Below are positions 8,559 to 15,645 of a stretch of DNA of 64,000 nucleotides, piece after piece. Positions within the stretch are counted from its first letter, which is position 1, and each line of letters starts with the position of its first letter. Both the position numbers and the translations under genes were made by a program. The notes under the pieces were generated by a model that was given only the letters and a program-made list of their open reading frames with translations, made no database searches and had not been told where the DNA came from. The stretch lies in assembly GCF_030719295.1 (NCBI RefSeq), contig NZ_CP120997.1, forward strand, positions 3,910,501-3,974,500. The letters are read 5' to 3'. The DNA comes from Streptomyces sp. Mut1 (GTDB lineage: Bacteria; Actinomycetota; Actinomycetes; Streptomycetales; Streptomycetaceae).

Positions 8559-8900
8559 TCAGCTCTGCTCGGCCTTGTGCACGGCCCGCTCAGCGAGGCG
8601 CACGCGCTCCTCAGCCTGCTTGCGGGCCTGGCGGGCGGCGGCCTTCTCGGCGCGCGGTGCGGTGCGTTCGGCGGCCTTGGCGGCGGCGAGGTCGTGGCGG
8701 GCCTCGGCCTGCACCCTGTGCAGAGCGGCCAGCTCCAGAGCACCGCGCTCGGCGGCGGACTGGTCGACGCGCTCGATCTTGCGCTTGATGTCCGGGTCGA
8801 CGCAGTCCGCGAGGGCCTGGCGGAAACCCTTGCGGAAGAGCTTGGCCCGCTCGCGGGACTCGGCTCGGGTGTACCTGTAGACGGTGGGGTTGCTCGGCAC
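8559..8900 (-). CDS. Small charged, coiled-coil-like AICE protein
   Basis: This 113-residue protein begins at a GTG preceded by GGAGG at good spacing. The N-terminal third (VYRYTRAESRERAKLFRKGF) is basic. The rest is Ala/Glu/Arg-rich with heptad-like spacing (AERGALELAALHRVQAEARH, then ARKQAEERVRLAERAVHKAE), suggesting a long coiled coil. I do not recognise a functional family. Similar small charged proteins are common between traB and the regulatory end of Streptomyces AICEs. It lies 114 bp upstream of traB on the same strand and is probably in its operon. Confidence 0.7.
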   Translation of the reverse strand: MPSNPTVYRYTRAESRERAKLFRKGFRQALADCVDPDIKRKIERVDQSAAERGALELAALHRVQAEARHDLAAAKAAERTAPRAEKAAARQARKQAEERVRLAERAVHKAEQS

Positions 8901-8978
8901 TTGAACCTCCCAGGTGGGCTGGGCCGGACTGTCCGACTCCCCTTGCCGCCCCGGGAGTCAGGGCGGCGCGGGCAGCCG

Positions 8979-9167
8979 TCAGGCGGGCCGCAACTCGGAG
9001 GTCTGGCACAGCACGGGGCCGATCAGCAGCCCGACGCGGTGCACGGTCCAGCGGCCCTCGGTGAGGGGCCCCGGCGGGGTCTCGTCGACGATCCGGCCGG
9101 TACGACCAGCCGCACGCGGGTCGTCCTCACAAGCGACGATCCGTACTTCCTGTCCTGCCTGGAACAC
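8979..9167 (-). CDS. Small beta-rich AICE protein of unknown function
   Basis: This 62-residue protein starts at GTG (9167) with GGAGG six bases upstream. The pattern EVRIVACEDDPRAAGRTGRI looks like an SH3/KOW-type small beta barrel. I make no functional claim. It lies in the same leftward gene string as traB and the flanking small genes. Confidence 0.62.
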   Translation of the reverse strand: MFQAGQEVRIVACEDDPRAAGRTGRIVDETPPGPLTEGRWTVHRVGLLIGPVLCQTSELRPA

Positions 9168-9185
9168 GACGTGCCTCCCTTCGGG

Positions 9186-9540
9186 TCAGCGGCGCTTGCG
9201 GGCGGTCTTGGTGTCGCTCACGGACTTCACGACGGTCACGACACCCCAGGCGCACACGGCGGCGACCAGGGCCAGCAGGGCGAGGTTGGCGGCGATGGCC
9301 GTCAGGACCCCGACCAACAGGGGGCCGAAGTAGACGCCGGCGGCGACGGCCCCCGGCGCCCACGCCGGAGCCGAGCGCGAGGCGCTGCACCGTCCGGTCC
9401 GGCGGTGCCTGGTGAACGTGGGTGACCTGCGGTGCCGTGTTGGTGGGCTGGTAGGTGGCGGGGAGGTGGTCGGTGTAGGCGGAGGTTCCGTCCGGGAGGT
9501 GCACGACGGACGGCCGGCGGGGTTCGGGCAGGTGGTCCAT
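9186..9540 (-). pseudogene. DUF6251-like small membrane protein, frameshifted
   Basis: The first frame starts MDHLPEPRRPSVVHLPDG at 9540 and runs through HVHQAPPDRTVQRLALGSG. It then becomes Arg-rich nonsense. Removing one base from the five-C run at 9350-9354 (GGGGG on the coding strand) restores AVAAGVYFGPLLVGVLTAIA and a second hydrophobic stretch (LALLALVAAVCAWGVVTVV), ending KTARKRR at 9186. The rebuilt product of about 117 residues has a Pro-rich N terminus and one or two membrane segments. It resembles small membrane proteins of Streptomyces AICEs (I recall DUF6251). Such proteins may help intramycelial spread, but that is inference. Confidence 0.72.
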
Positions 9541-9554
9541 GACGGTCCTTCCGG

Positions 9555-9665
9555 TCAGGCCGCCAGGGCGAGGGCGGCGAGGACGAGCGCGAGGATGTGA
9601 GCGGTCTGATCGACGTGCGCGGCCCCGCCGTGCTTGGCCCAGGAGGCTTGGCCGGTGTGGTTCAT
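9555..9665 (-). CDS. 36-residue AICE peptide with hydrophobic C terminus
   Basis: The peptide starts MNHTGQASWAKHGGAAHVDQ and ends in a short hydrophobic helix (ILALVLAALALAA). It lies just upstream of the frameshifted DUF6251-like gene, with 14 bp between them. The frame is open upstream through LFRTPEYPNLPIW, a segment also found in the gene at 10754, so the real start could be further upstream although no good start codon is visible there. Function is unknown. Confidence 0.55.
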   Translation of the reverse strand: MNHTGQASWAKHGGAAHVDQTAHILALVLAALALAA

Positions 9666-9668
9666 CCA

Positions 9669-9704
9669 TATCGGTAGGTTCGGATATTCGGGCGTGCGGA
9701 ATAG
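9669..9704 (-). repeat. 36-bp leader repeat, copy 1
   Basis: This 36-bp segment matches 10713-10748. The first 17 bases and the last nine are identical. On the minus strand it encodes LFRTPEYPNLPI in frame with the 36-residue peptide. Confidence 0.7.
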
Positions 9705-9806
9705 GGCAGCAGGGACCGATGTCCTCAGCTGGACCGGTCGTGGTGCTGCGGGAAGCGCAAAGGGCGGGGGGCCGGGGTCCCTGGCCCACTGGGTAGCGTC
9801 TCCCTG

Positions 9807-10478
9807 GTGAATCTCAACCTCTTCAACGATGTGCCCGACGGCCTGACCCGACGGGCCCGATCGTTCGTTCAAGCACACGGCGTTAAGGTCGATGTCCGGC
9901 CCATCGCTGAGCACAGACAGTGGTGGCTTGAGCGAGACATCCCGGCGGCGGTCCTTGACCGGATGGTGGCTTATGAAGAGCGCTGGGGAGGTCTGGTTCT
10001 ACCACCCGCATCGCAGTACGACGGCGGCCCGCGGTACCTCGAAGCGGACTCCCCCGAAGGCTCTGCATCCGAAGGATGGTGGTTCGAAGCAGGGATGCAG
10101 CGGACCGCGGTTCCCTATTCGTTCATGATCGGACCGTCTGGCGAGTTCGGCATCCACGCAGATCAGTGGGTGCCCCTTCATGCCACCGTCGAGGGCTGGG
10201 TGGAGTCGCTCGCGCTGACGGACCACGCGTCCACGTGCGCGAAACAGATCGTCAAGGTCACCGGTGACGATGTCAATGGCATCGTGCTGGACGGGTACGA
10301 GCAGGTGCGCGAGGTGATGGGTGTTGCCGACACCTGGTGGCGAGGAGCCGACTCACTTGTGGCGGTCTATACAGGGGAGGCCGAGGCTCTCTCCTTTCCG
10401 CGAGGCCGAACCGCTTTGATCTACTCCGGCCTGGATGAGTGGGGCCTGCGAGGAGGTGTCAAGGACAGCGACAACTGA
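9807..10478 (+). CDS. Hypothetical protein, possible SUKH-like fold
   Basis: This 223-residue protein starts at a GTG (VNLNLFNDVPDGLTRRARSF). It is the only rightward gene in the left 11 kb of the element. It contains PRYLEADSPEGSASEGWWFE and YSFMIGPSGEFGIHADQWVP, then a C-terminal alpha/beta part (TCAKQIVKVTGDDVNGIVL). The central pattern, with aromatic residues and a GEFG turn, recalls SUKH/SMI1-KNR4 immunity-type proteins, but I cannot confirm it. No signal peptide or membrane segment is visible. It stands alone and diverges from the leftward genes. Confidence 0.72.
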   Translation: MNLNLFNDVPDGLTRRARSFVQAHGVKVDVRPIAEHRQWWLERDIPAAVLDRMVAYEERWGGLVLPPASQYDGGPRYLEADSPEGSASEGWWFEAGMQRTAVPYSFMIGPSGEFGIHADQWVPLHATVEGWVESLALTDHASTCAKQIVKVTGDDVNGIVLDGYEQVREVMGVADTWWRGADSLVAVYTGEAEALSFPRGRTALIYSGLDEWGLRGGVKDSDN

Positions 10479-10483
10479 GAGCG

Positions 10484-10754
10484 TCATCCGTGGCAGGCAG
10501 GGCAGTTGTCCTGGAGATCCAGCGACCCCCGGCCACGTTCACCACATAAAAACGAGCGCAGTCGAGTCGTGCCGTTGGTGGAGAGAAGATCGAGTTCGAA
10601 AGCGGCCGGTGCCAGGTCCTGCGTCCTCCGTGCTGGCGGTGCCGCCCGCCTCCACGTGGCGCACGACGGTGCAGTGCTCGACGTAGCCACCCTTCCCTGC
10701 CTTGGCGGCGAGTATCGGTAGGTTCGGATTCTGGTGTGCGCGGAATAGAGTCAT
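10484..10754 (-). pseudogene. Small AICE protein, frameshifted
   Basis: The start MTLFRAHQNPNLPILAAKAG at 10754 leads to YVEHCTVVRHVEAGG and GPGTGR. The frame then breaks at an A-triplet on the plus strand (10599-10601; TTT on the coding strand). Removing one T gives FELDLLSTNGTTRLRSFLC and an ending DLQDNCPACHG with a stop at 10484. The rebuilt protein of about 89 residues has three cysteines near its C-terminal half, perhaps a small metal-binding domain. The ATG overlaps the stop of the upstream recombinase fragment (ATGA). This is the third homopolymer-type frameshift of the element. Confidence 0.65.
10713..10748 (-). repeat. 36-bp leader repeat, copy 2
   Basis: This is the second copy of the segment at 9669-9704, here at the 5' end of the frameshifted small gene, where it encodes LFRAHQNPNLPI. 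Confidence 0.7.
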
Positions 10755-11383
10755 GATCGGCGGGCCACCTCGGCAGCGTAGGCAGCCCTGACTGCTCCCG
10801 CGGCCCACCGCTCGGCGGCGAAGGAACTGACACCGAGGAGTCGCTGGACGACGCCCGGGGGCATCTGAGCGCACAGGTCAAGGAGTGCCGCGCAGCGGCC
10901 AGCTTCGGAGGGAAGACCGATGGTGCGTAGCCGATTGGCGAGTTGTCTGCTGGTCAGTGGCTTCCCGGGCCGCTGGGTCGGGAAGAGCCAGGGTGCGTTT
11001 TGCTCGTTCGACATCACCCTGTGTTCGTTGCTGTGGGCGATGTCGACGAGTTGGAGGACGAGCCGATCCAAGGGCGGTGGCAGCCTCAACGGGGTCTTGT
11101 TGAGTTGAAGAGCGACACCCTGGTCATCGTGGGTGATGTGCGCAGTGGTCAGGCGGCAGACTCTGGCGAGGTTCTGTCCGTAGAGAAGGACCATCAGCCC
11201 GGCGACACGGTCCTTGGTCTCCAAGGAGTCGTCGTTGAGGAGCTGGCGGGCCATGGACCAGCGCTCATCGGCATCGAGGGGGCGTTGGAACATCCGGCGC
11301 GGTCGGGCTGGGATGTTGATGCCGGAGGCGAACTTGCCGCGGACAGCCCAGGTGACGAATGGCCTGGCGGTGTAGGGGCCTTG
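10751..11383 (-). pseudogene. C-terminal fragment of a recombinase/integrase-like protein
   Basis: From about 11383 leftward the frame encodes recognisable sequence: GPYTARPFVTWAVRGKF, MFQRPLDADERWSMARQLLN, DRVAGLMVLLYGQNLARVCR, then LTSRQLANRLRTIGLPSEAG and LLGVSSFAAERWAAGAVRAA. This resembles the C-terminal domain of XerD-like recombinase homologues common on actinobacterial plasmids and ICEs. No clear catalytic Arg-His-Tyr set is visible. Upstream of 11383 the open frame has low-complexity Arg/Pro composition and no homology, so the 5' end is lost. The stop overlaps the next ATG by ATGA. The fragment meets the truncated GntR gene head to head. Confidence 0.7.
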
Positions 11384-11385
11384 GT

Positions 11386-12054
11386 GGACTCGTCGTCTCA
11401 CGCAAGGGCAGCGGGGTCTTCGTCCGGCATCGGACCGAGCGGCCGGCCGGTCTGCGCCCCTACGTTGAGCAGGCATTCGCGAGTCGGAGCGTGACGATCG
11501 ACTTCGCCGGATTCTCCAGCGAGACCCTCCACGGAGCCTTGCAAGAGCCACTCGACAAGATCCGCACGGGACGCCTTGCGCCCACGAACATCCGGATTCG
11601 GATTCTCGTCCCGGACATGGCCGTCCCCCAGGCTGCGCCTGTGCGCCGCAAGGACGGTGCCGATGACCCGCGCCTTCGAGCACGGATGCACGACATCATG
11701 GTCGGCTACACCCGCAGCATCTCTGACTCAATAAGCGAGCTGGAGCACCTGGGGCTCGTCCAAGAGAGCAACGTCAGCGTGCATGTTCACAGCGGTACGC
11801 AGTTCTTCAAGCTCTACATCGTCAATAAGGAAGACGCGTTTTTTGGCTACTACCCGATTCGGCCGAACAAGGTGGTTGCCCAGGGCGAGGCCATCGAGAT
11901 CTTTGATCTCGTAGGCAAGGACACGATCCTCTTCCACCACTCCCTCAACGACGGCGACTCGTCGAGCGGGCCACAGCAGGTGGAGCAGGCACAGATGTGG
12001 TTCGACAGCGTGTGGGAATCGATCGGAAGGGAATCCACCCCGGATGCGCTCTGA
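11386..12054 (+). pseudogene. GntR-family regulator lacking its N terminus
   Basis: The frame starts abruptly with GLVVSRKGSGVFVR, the wing of a GntR winged helix. The helices that should precede it are missing. The effector domain follows: VTIDFAGFSSETLHGALQEP, IRILVPDMAVP, LGLVQESNVSVHVHSG, FKLYIVNKEDAFFGYYPI and ILFHHSLNDGDSSSGPQQVE. Its 3' end overlaps the HAD gene by 11 bases, a pairing often seen in Streptomyces. Without the recognition helix it cannot be a normal regulator. Internal starts such as 11617 might still produce the effector domain. The truncation point is 11378-11390, where the recombinase fragment begins on the other strand. Confidence 0.75.
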
Positions 12055-12730
12055 CGGCCTGGCTGGTCTGCTCGCCGAATGCGATGCTGTCCTCTTCGAC
12101 TTCGACGGCCCTATCTGCGACGTCTTCCGTGGGCTCCCCGCACCGGGTGTGGCTCGTGAACTGGCTGACGTACTCGCAACCCTCGCTCCGCACCTTGGAG
12201 AGGTCGCCCGGGCCACGGAGGATCCGATGGAGGTGCACCGTCTCGCTGCACAGGGTGGAGAGGCCGTCCTAGCGGCGGTCGAGGCAGCACTCACTGAAGC
12301 GGAGGTCCGCGCCGTTAAGGTCGCCGGACCCCCAGTCCACGGCGCCACAGAGGCGCTGAAGGCTGCGTACGTATCCGGGCACCACGTCGCGGTCGTGAGC
12401 AACAACTCCGCCGAATGCGTACGCGTCTACCTGACGAAGCACGGGCTCTCCGGTGCGGTGAAGCAGATCGTGGGACGGCCGACACTCAGGCCAGACCTCA
12501 TGAAGCCGTCGCCGTATCCGCTGCTCGAAGCAGCCTCGCGCCTAGGTAAAACTCCGGGGCGAATGGTTCTTATCGGGGACTCGGTGACCGATATCGAGGC
12601 GGCCCGTGCAGCGGCCACTCGAAGCATCGGATTCGCTAACAAGCCAGCGAAGGAGACTTCGCTCGCGGACGCTGGGGCCGATGAAGTCGTCCTCAACATG
12701 ATGAGCGTTACAGTCGCGTTGGAAATCTAG
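12044..12730 (+). CDS. HAD-superfamily phosphatase
   Basis: This 228-residue protein has the HAD core motifs. Motif I is LFDFDGP with Asp19 (nucleophile) and Asp21, motif II is the segment VVSNNSAECV, the motif III Lys is in LMKPSPYPLLE, and motif IV is IGDSVTDIEAA. A helical cap lies between motif I and motif II. It probably hydrolyses a small phosphorylated metabolite; the substrate is unknown. The ATG overlaps the end of the GntR fragment by 11 bases, so the pair was one operon. It converges with the YaaC-like gene, with one base between their stops. The frame is intact. Confidence 0.85.
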   Translation: MRSDGLAGLLAECDAVLFDFDGPICDVFRGLPAPGVARELADVLATLAPHLGEVARATEDPMEVHRLAAQGGEAVLAAVEAALTEAEVRAVKVAGPPVHGATEALKAAYVSGHHVAVVSNNSAECVRVYLTKHGLSGAVKQIVGRPTLRPDLMKPSPYPLLEAASRLGKTPGRMVLIGDSVTDIEAARAAATRSIGFANKPAKETSLADAGADEVVLNMMSVTVALEI

Positions 12731-12731
12731 C

Positions 12732-13784
12732 TTAGGGGCCAGCGACCTCCTGAATCGCAAGCAATGCTAGGTGCGGGACCACGGCGACTGCCTCATCCAG
12801 CAGGTGCTCCACTGCATTCGCGTCTGAAGAATGATCGATATCGACGATGGACGCCCAGTGCTCGGGCTCGTAACGAGCCAGCATTGAAAGGCTGAAAAGG
12901 AGGGCCCACCACACAAGAAGAGGATGAATCGGCTCCTGCATGGCACCTATAGAGGGAAAAAGAAACAAGTCATCTGGCCCTCGATACGCCGTTGCCTTCG
13001 CTCTTACCGTAGCGCGCCCGCCATCCCTAGCCTCTGGACCACCCTTTTCGTCTGGGACATAGATAATGAGCTTTTGTTGAAAGCCGTTACTCTGCTCCTC
13101 CCAGCTCACAGCTTGGGCGCCGGCGATTTCCTTGCGCGACCAACCATCCAGTGTCGGGTATCGCGCAAGGAACGTCTCTAGCGTCGCCGGATCTCTCTCG
13201 GCTGCCTGGCGAACCCTGTTACTGACGGGCATTACGTGCACCTGGGCCCAGCCTTGGCCCTCCTCGTACCTGACCCCGGACTGGCTCATGTACATGGCCT
13301 TCACACCGTCTACCCCAGGCAGAGGAACGCCATGAGTTTCCGGGATGAGCGGCCATAGCTGACCAAGATTAATCTCAGCACCTGCCTCAAAGGAAGGTAC
13401 GCCCAGCGCTCTTGCCACACCAGGCAGCGATCCTTTCGCTGTAGGTGTGACGCCCACAGCCGCCAAGCCCTTGCTCGCATCTAGGTTTCTCGTGCCAATC
13501 CCATGTCCTTTCAGGCGCCATTCGATACCGACAGTCAATCTCGACGCGGCAGAGATCGCCCGCCCGAACTGGGAGAAGGCGTAGAAGATCTGGACGGGTC
13601 GCGTGGCTGGCCCGGCGTTCGCAGCTGCCTCCGTGAACTGTTGCGTTTGCTCAAGGGAGGCGTTGAAGACCGAACGACGCTGAGGGTTTGAACCCGCCGG
13701 GCCAGCAACCCCTGACCTGAGCCCACGCAGTTCACGCCAAACCTCGGCCTCCCGAGGCAGTCCAAGGTCCCGCCATGTAGCCAT
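12732..13784 (-). CDS. YaaC-like protein
   Basis: This 350-residue protein resembles the YaaC family. NPQRRSVFNASLEQTQQFTE and VQIFYAFSQFGRAISAAS lie near the N terminus, a KGHGI motif is at about residue 90, and HPLLVWWALLFSLSMLARYE lies near the C terminus. The family has no settled biochemical role, but members occur in variable and defence-rich regions of bacterial genomes. It contains no signal peptide. Base composition here is visibly less GC-rich than in the flanking chromosome, as for the next two genes, which suggests separate acquisition. The YaaC call rests on recalled family patterns. Confidence 0.65.
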   Translation of the reverse strand: MATWRDLGLPREAEVWRELRGLRSGVAGPAGSNPQRRSVFNASLEQTQQFTEAAANAGPATRPVQIFYAFSQFGRAISAASRLTVGIEWRLKGHGIGTRNLDASKGLAAVGVTPTAKGSLPGVARALGVPSFEAGAEINLGQLWPLIPETHGVPLPGVDGVKAMYMSQSGVRYEEGQGWAQVHVMPVSNRVRQAAERDPATLETFLARYPTLDGWSRKEIAGAQAVSWEEQSNGFQQKLIIYVPDEKGGPEARDGGRATVRAKATAYRGPDDLFLFPSIGAMQEPIHPLLVWWALLFSLSMLARYEPEHWASIVDIDHSSDANAVEHLLDEAVAVVPHLALLAIQEVAGP

Positions 13785-14178
13785 CGTGCCCTCCTTAGAG
13801 TTCTAGCTTCAGAGGATCGAATCACAGAGACCCATCACCCGGGGCGCGTTCAGCGAGCACGGCGCTCCTCGGCCGCCCTCAACAGACTTGGAAGGCGTGT
13901 TGAGTGCAACCACCAGCAAGTGCGTATGTCGTATCCACCGCCATCGCTCTCACCGGCCTTACGTCGAACGCCGGTGCGCAGCCTGACGGCGGAAGGGACG
14001 GCATGGTGGCCGGCACGGGACAGGTCGCTGCGCCCGGAGGCTTTTCTCTCTTGAGAGCCAGGTGCGACGTGCTCTGTTTCGAGGGGGTAGATGCCTGCCC
14101 GCACTGCCGACTCGGCAATACGCTCGGAGTGATCGACGTATGAATCGCTGGCCGGAGCTGCCCTGTAGATGCTGCGTC
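13785..14178. other. 394-bp gap without a supported gene
   Basis: Short open frames exist on both strands, but none has a convincing start, ribosome binding site or recognisable sequence. No hairpin or repeat stands out. It may be residue of earlier insertions or the 5' control region of the YaaC-like gene. Confidence 0.5.
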
Positions 14179-15477
14179 TCAGTTGAAGAGGGTTGGATTC
14201 TGGTCGCTATCAGGATCTTCTCTGGAATTACTCCCTGGGCTGCTGCCAGGCTCATCTCCTGTGCTGGCGTGATCTGCGGAGATCTCACTTTCGAAGCGGA
14301 GTGACCTTTCGGCGGAATCCAGCAAGTCGGCCCAGGTCAAAACATCAATGCGATTGATGAGTGAATCGTAGGTGCGAATTGTCTGGTCAATCATTGACCT
14401 TGTAACGGCGCCGACCTGTCGTACTGGATCCTCTGGGATTTCCACAAAGTCTTGATTTCCGATGATGACCGTTGCTCGACCGCGCCGGAGGTCGTAGTTG
14501 AGGCCACTATTCCTGTATAGGGTTTCCAAAGCTGCGCCACCCTCGTCGAGCTGGCGGATATAGTTCGCTGCCTGCATGGTGGCCTTGTGTACTTCTTCTC
14601 CGGGGATCAGATGCTGCCTATGGCGCTCTACCAGGTCTGGAATATACGACCCTTTGAGTTCGATGATGTGCAGCGAACCGTCGGCGCAGAACAAGGGAAT
14701 GTCATATCTGTCCATTGGGACGATTGATCCGCGAGCCACCCCTGTATATCGCCCGCCAAAAATCCAGTAGTTTCCCCTGATCTTACGGTGCAGCTCAGTT
14801 TCGGTCGTCGCTGGATCGGCGATCATGCGCTTTAGATCGGCAATCAGTGTGCGCCGTTGAGCGATCACCGCAGTTTCTGCTGCTGATAGTCCAGCCGCAC
14901 TTGAAGCAGCCGCAAATTGCATAATACTGGCGATGTCTTGCCGTTGAGAAAGAGCGGCCCCGACCCCTGCACCACTCAGTCCGACCCTGTCAAAAAAGTC
15001 AAGAACGCCGGAAACTGCTTCATCGCGGCTAACGTTGATCGGTTCAAACGGAATGGGGCCAAAACTGTTAACGAGGTTGTCCACGATGCCTTGAGACCTG
15101 AGGTCAGCAGACATGAAATAGCCACCCATGATGTTCCACTGCAGGCTATCCGGCGAGGCGCGCTGCAGTAGCAGTAGGGTTTTTCCGGTCCTTAGTGCAA
15201 GCTTGCGGGCCGCCCGATGTGTGGCCGCGTCTTGGAGTTCGCCCCTTAGTTTAATTAGGGCAACGACCACAGACGCTTGTACCGCAGCATCAGACTGCAC
15301 TGCACGCACGCTAAAGTTGGCAGCTTTGCTGATGTATGTGAAATAAACGCGAGAATATGGCAGTTTGAGTAGTTTGGCCGTAAAGTCGCGCGCGGCGTGG
15401 TACTTATTGGTGACGGGCTTCTCGTGCTCCCTGACCAGCAGCTCGGACAGGTGTCCCAGGGTCTCTGTAGGCGTCAT
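14179..15477 (-). CDS. Shedu (SduA/DUF4263)-like PD-(D/E)XK nuclease
   Basis: This 432-residue protein has a C-terminal domain of the DUF4263/SduA type. RGNYWIFGGRYTG (234-246) is followed by YDIPLFCADGSLHIIELKGS, with Asp259, Glu273 and Lys275 as the likely D...ExK metal site. A conserved ATMQAANYIRQLDE helix (299-312) follows. Shedu proteins are single-gene anti-phage nucleases. The N-terminal 200 residues are family-specific and probably sense or regulate. The C-terminal 30 residues are Ser/Asp-rich and disordered. It lies 168 bp downstream of a C5 methyltransferase gene on the same strand, so it could be either a solitary defence nuclease or the cognate restriction enzyme. The ATG is at 15477. 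Confidence 0.75.
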   Translation of the reverse strand: MTPTETLGHLSELLVREHEKPVTNKYHAARDFTAKLLKLPYSRVYFTYISKAANFSVRAVQSDAAVQASVVVALIKLRGELQDAATHRAARKLALRTGKTLLLLQRASPDSLQWNIMGGYFMSADLRSQGIVDNLVNSFGPIPFEPINVSRDEAVSGVLDFFDRVGLSGAGVGAALSQRQDIASIMQFAAASSAAGLSAAETAVIAQRRTLIADLKRMIADPATTETELHRKIRGNYWIFGGRYTGVARGSIVPMDRYDIPLFCADGSLHIIELKGSYIPDLVERHRQHLIPGEEVHKATMQAANYIRQLDEGGAALETLYRNSGLNYDLRRGRATVIIGNQDFVEIPEDPVRQVGAVTRSMIDQTIRTYDSLINRIDVLTWADLLDSAERSLRFESEISADHASTGDEPGSSPGSNSREDPDSDQNPTLFN

Positions 15478-15525
15478 GCGATGAGTCTATAGCTGCGATC
15501 CGTAAGCGGTGCGTGAGTCTATTTG

Positions 15526-15570
15526 AAGCGCTCGGATACGGGTCAGGTTAGGTTCCGTATCCGAGCACTT
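15526..15570. promoter_or_regulatory. Long inverted repeat between methyltransferase and nuclease genes
   Basis: Sixteen bases (15526-15541) pair with 15555-15570 with one mismatch around a 13-nt loop; 11 bp (ctcggatacgg/ccgtatccgag) are perfect and contiguous. It lies between the methyltransferase stop and the nuclease start. There is no T-tract, so it may be an operator as well as a terminator. Confidence 0.6.
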
Positions 15571-15645
15571 GAATCACGGTTGAATTTGTCTGCCGCTAAG
15601 GCGTGACTCCGTGTATCTCCGACGTGCAGCGTCCGCAGAATTCAC

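Noticed and set aside
11359..11385. Full-length GntR regulator starting at 11359
   Set aside because: The first ten residues do not resemble a GntR helix-turn-helix. Homology begins abruptly at the wing, so the gene is truncated.
10751..11683. Intact 310-residue recombinase
   Set aside because: The first 100 residues are Arg/Pro/Ser-rich without homology and overlap the GntR fragment on the other strand. Only the part after 11383 is genuine.
13850..14143. Small genes between the YaaC-like and Shedu-like genes
   Set aside because: Open frames exist on both strands but lack ribosome binding sites, recognisable sequence and coding-like composition.
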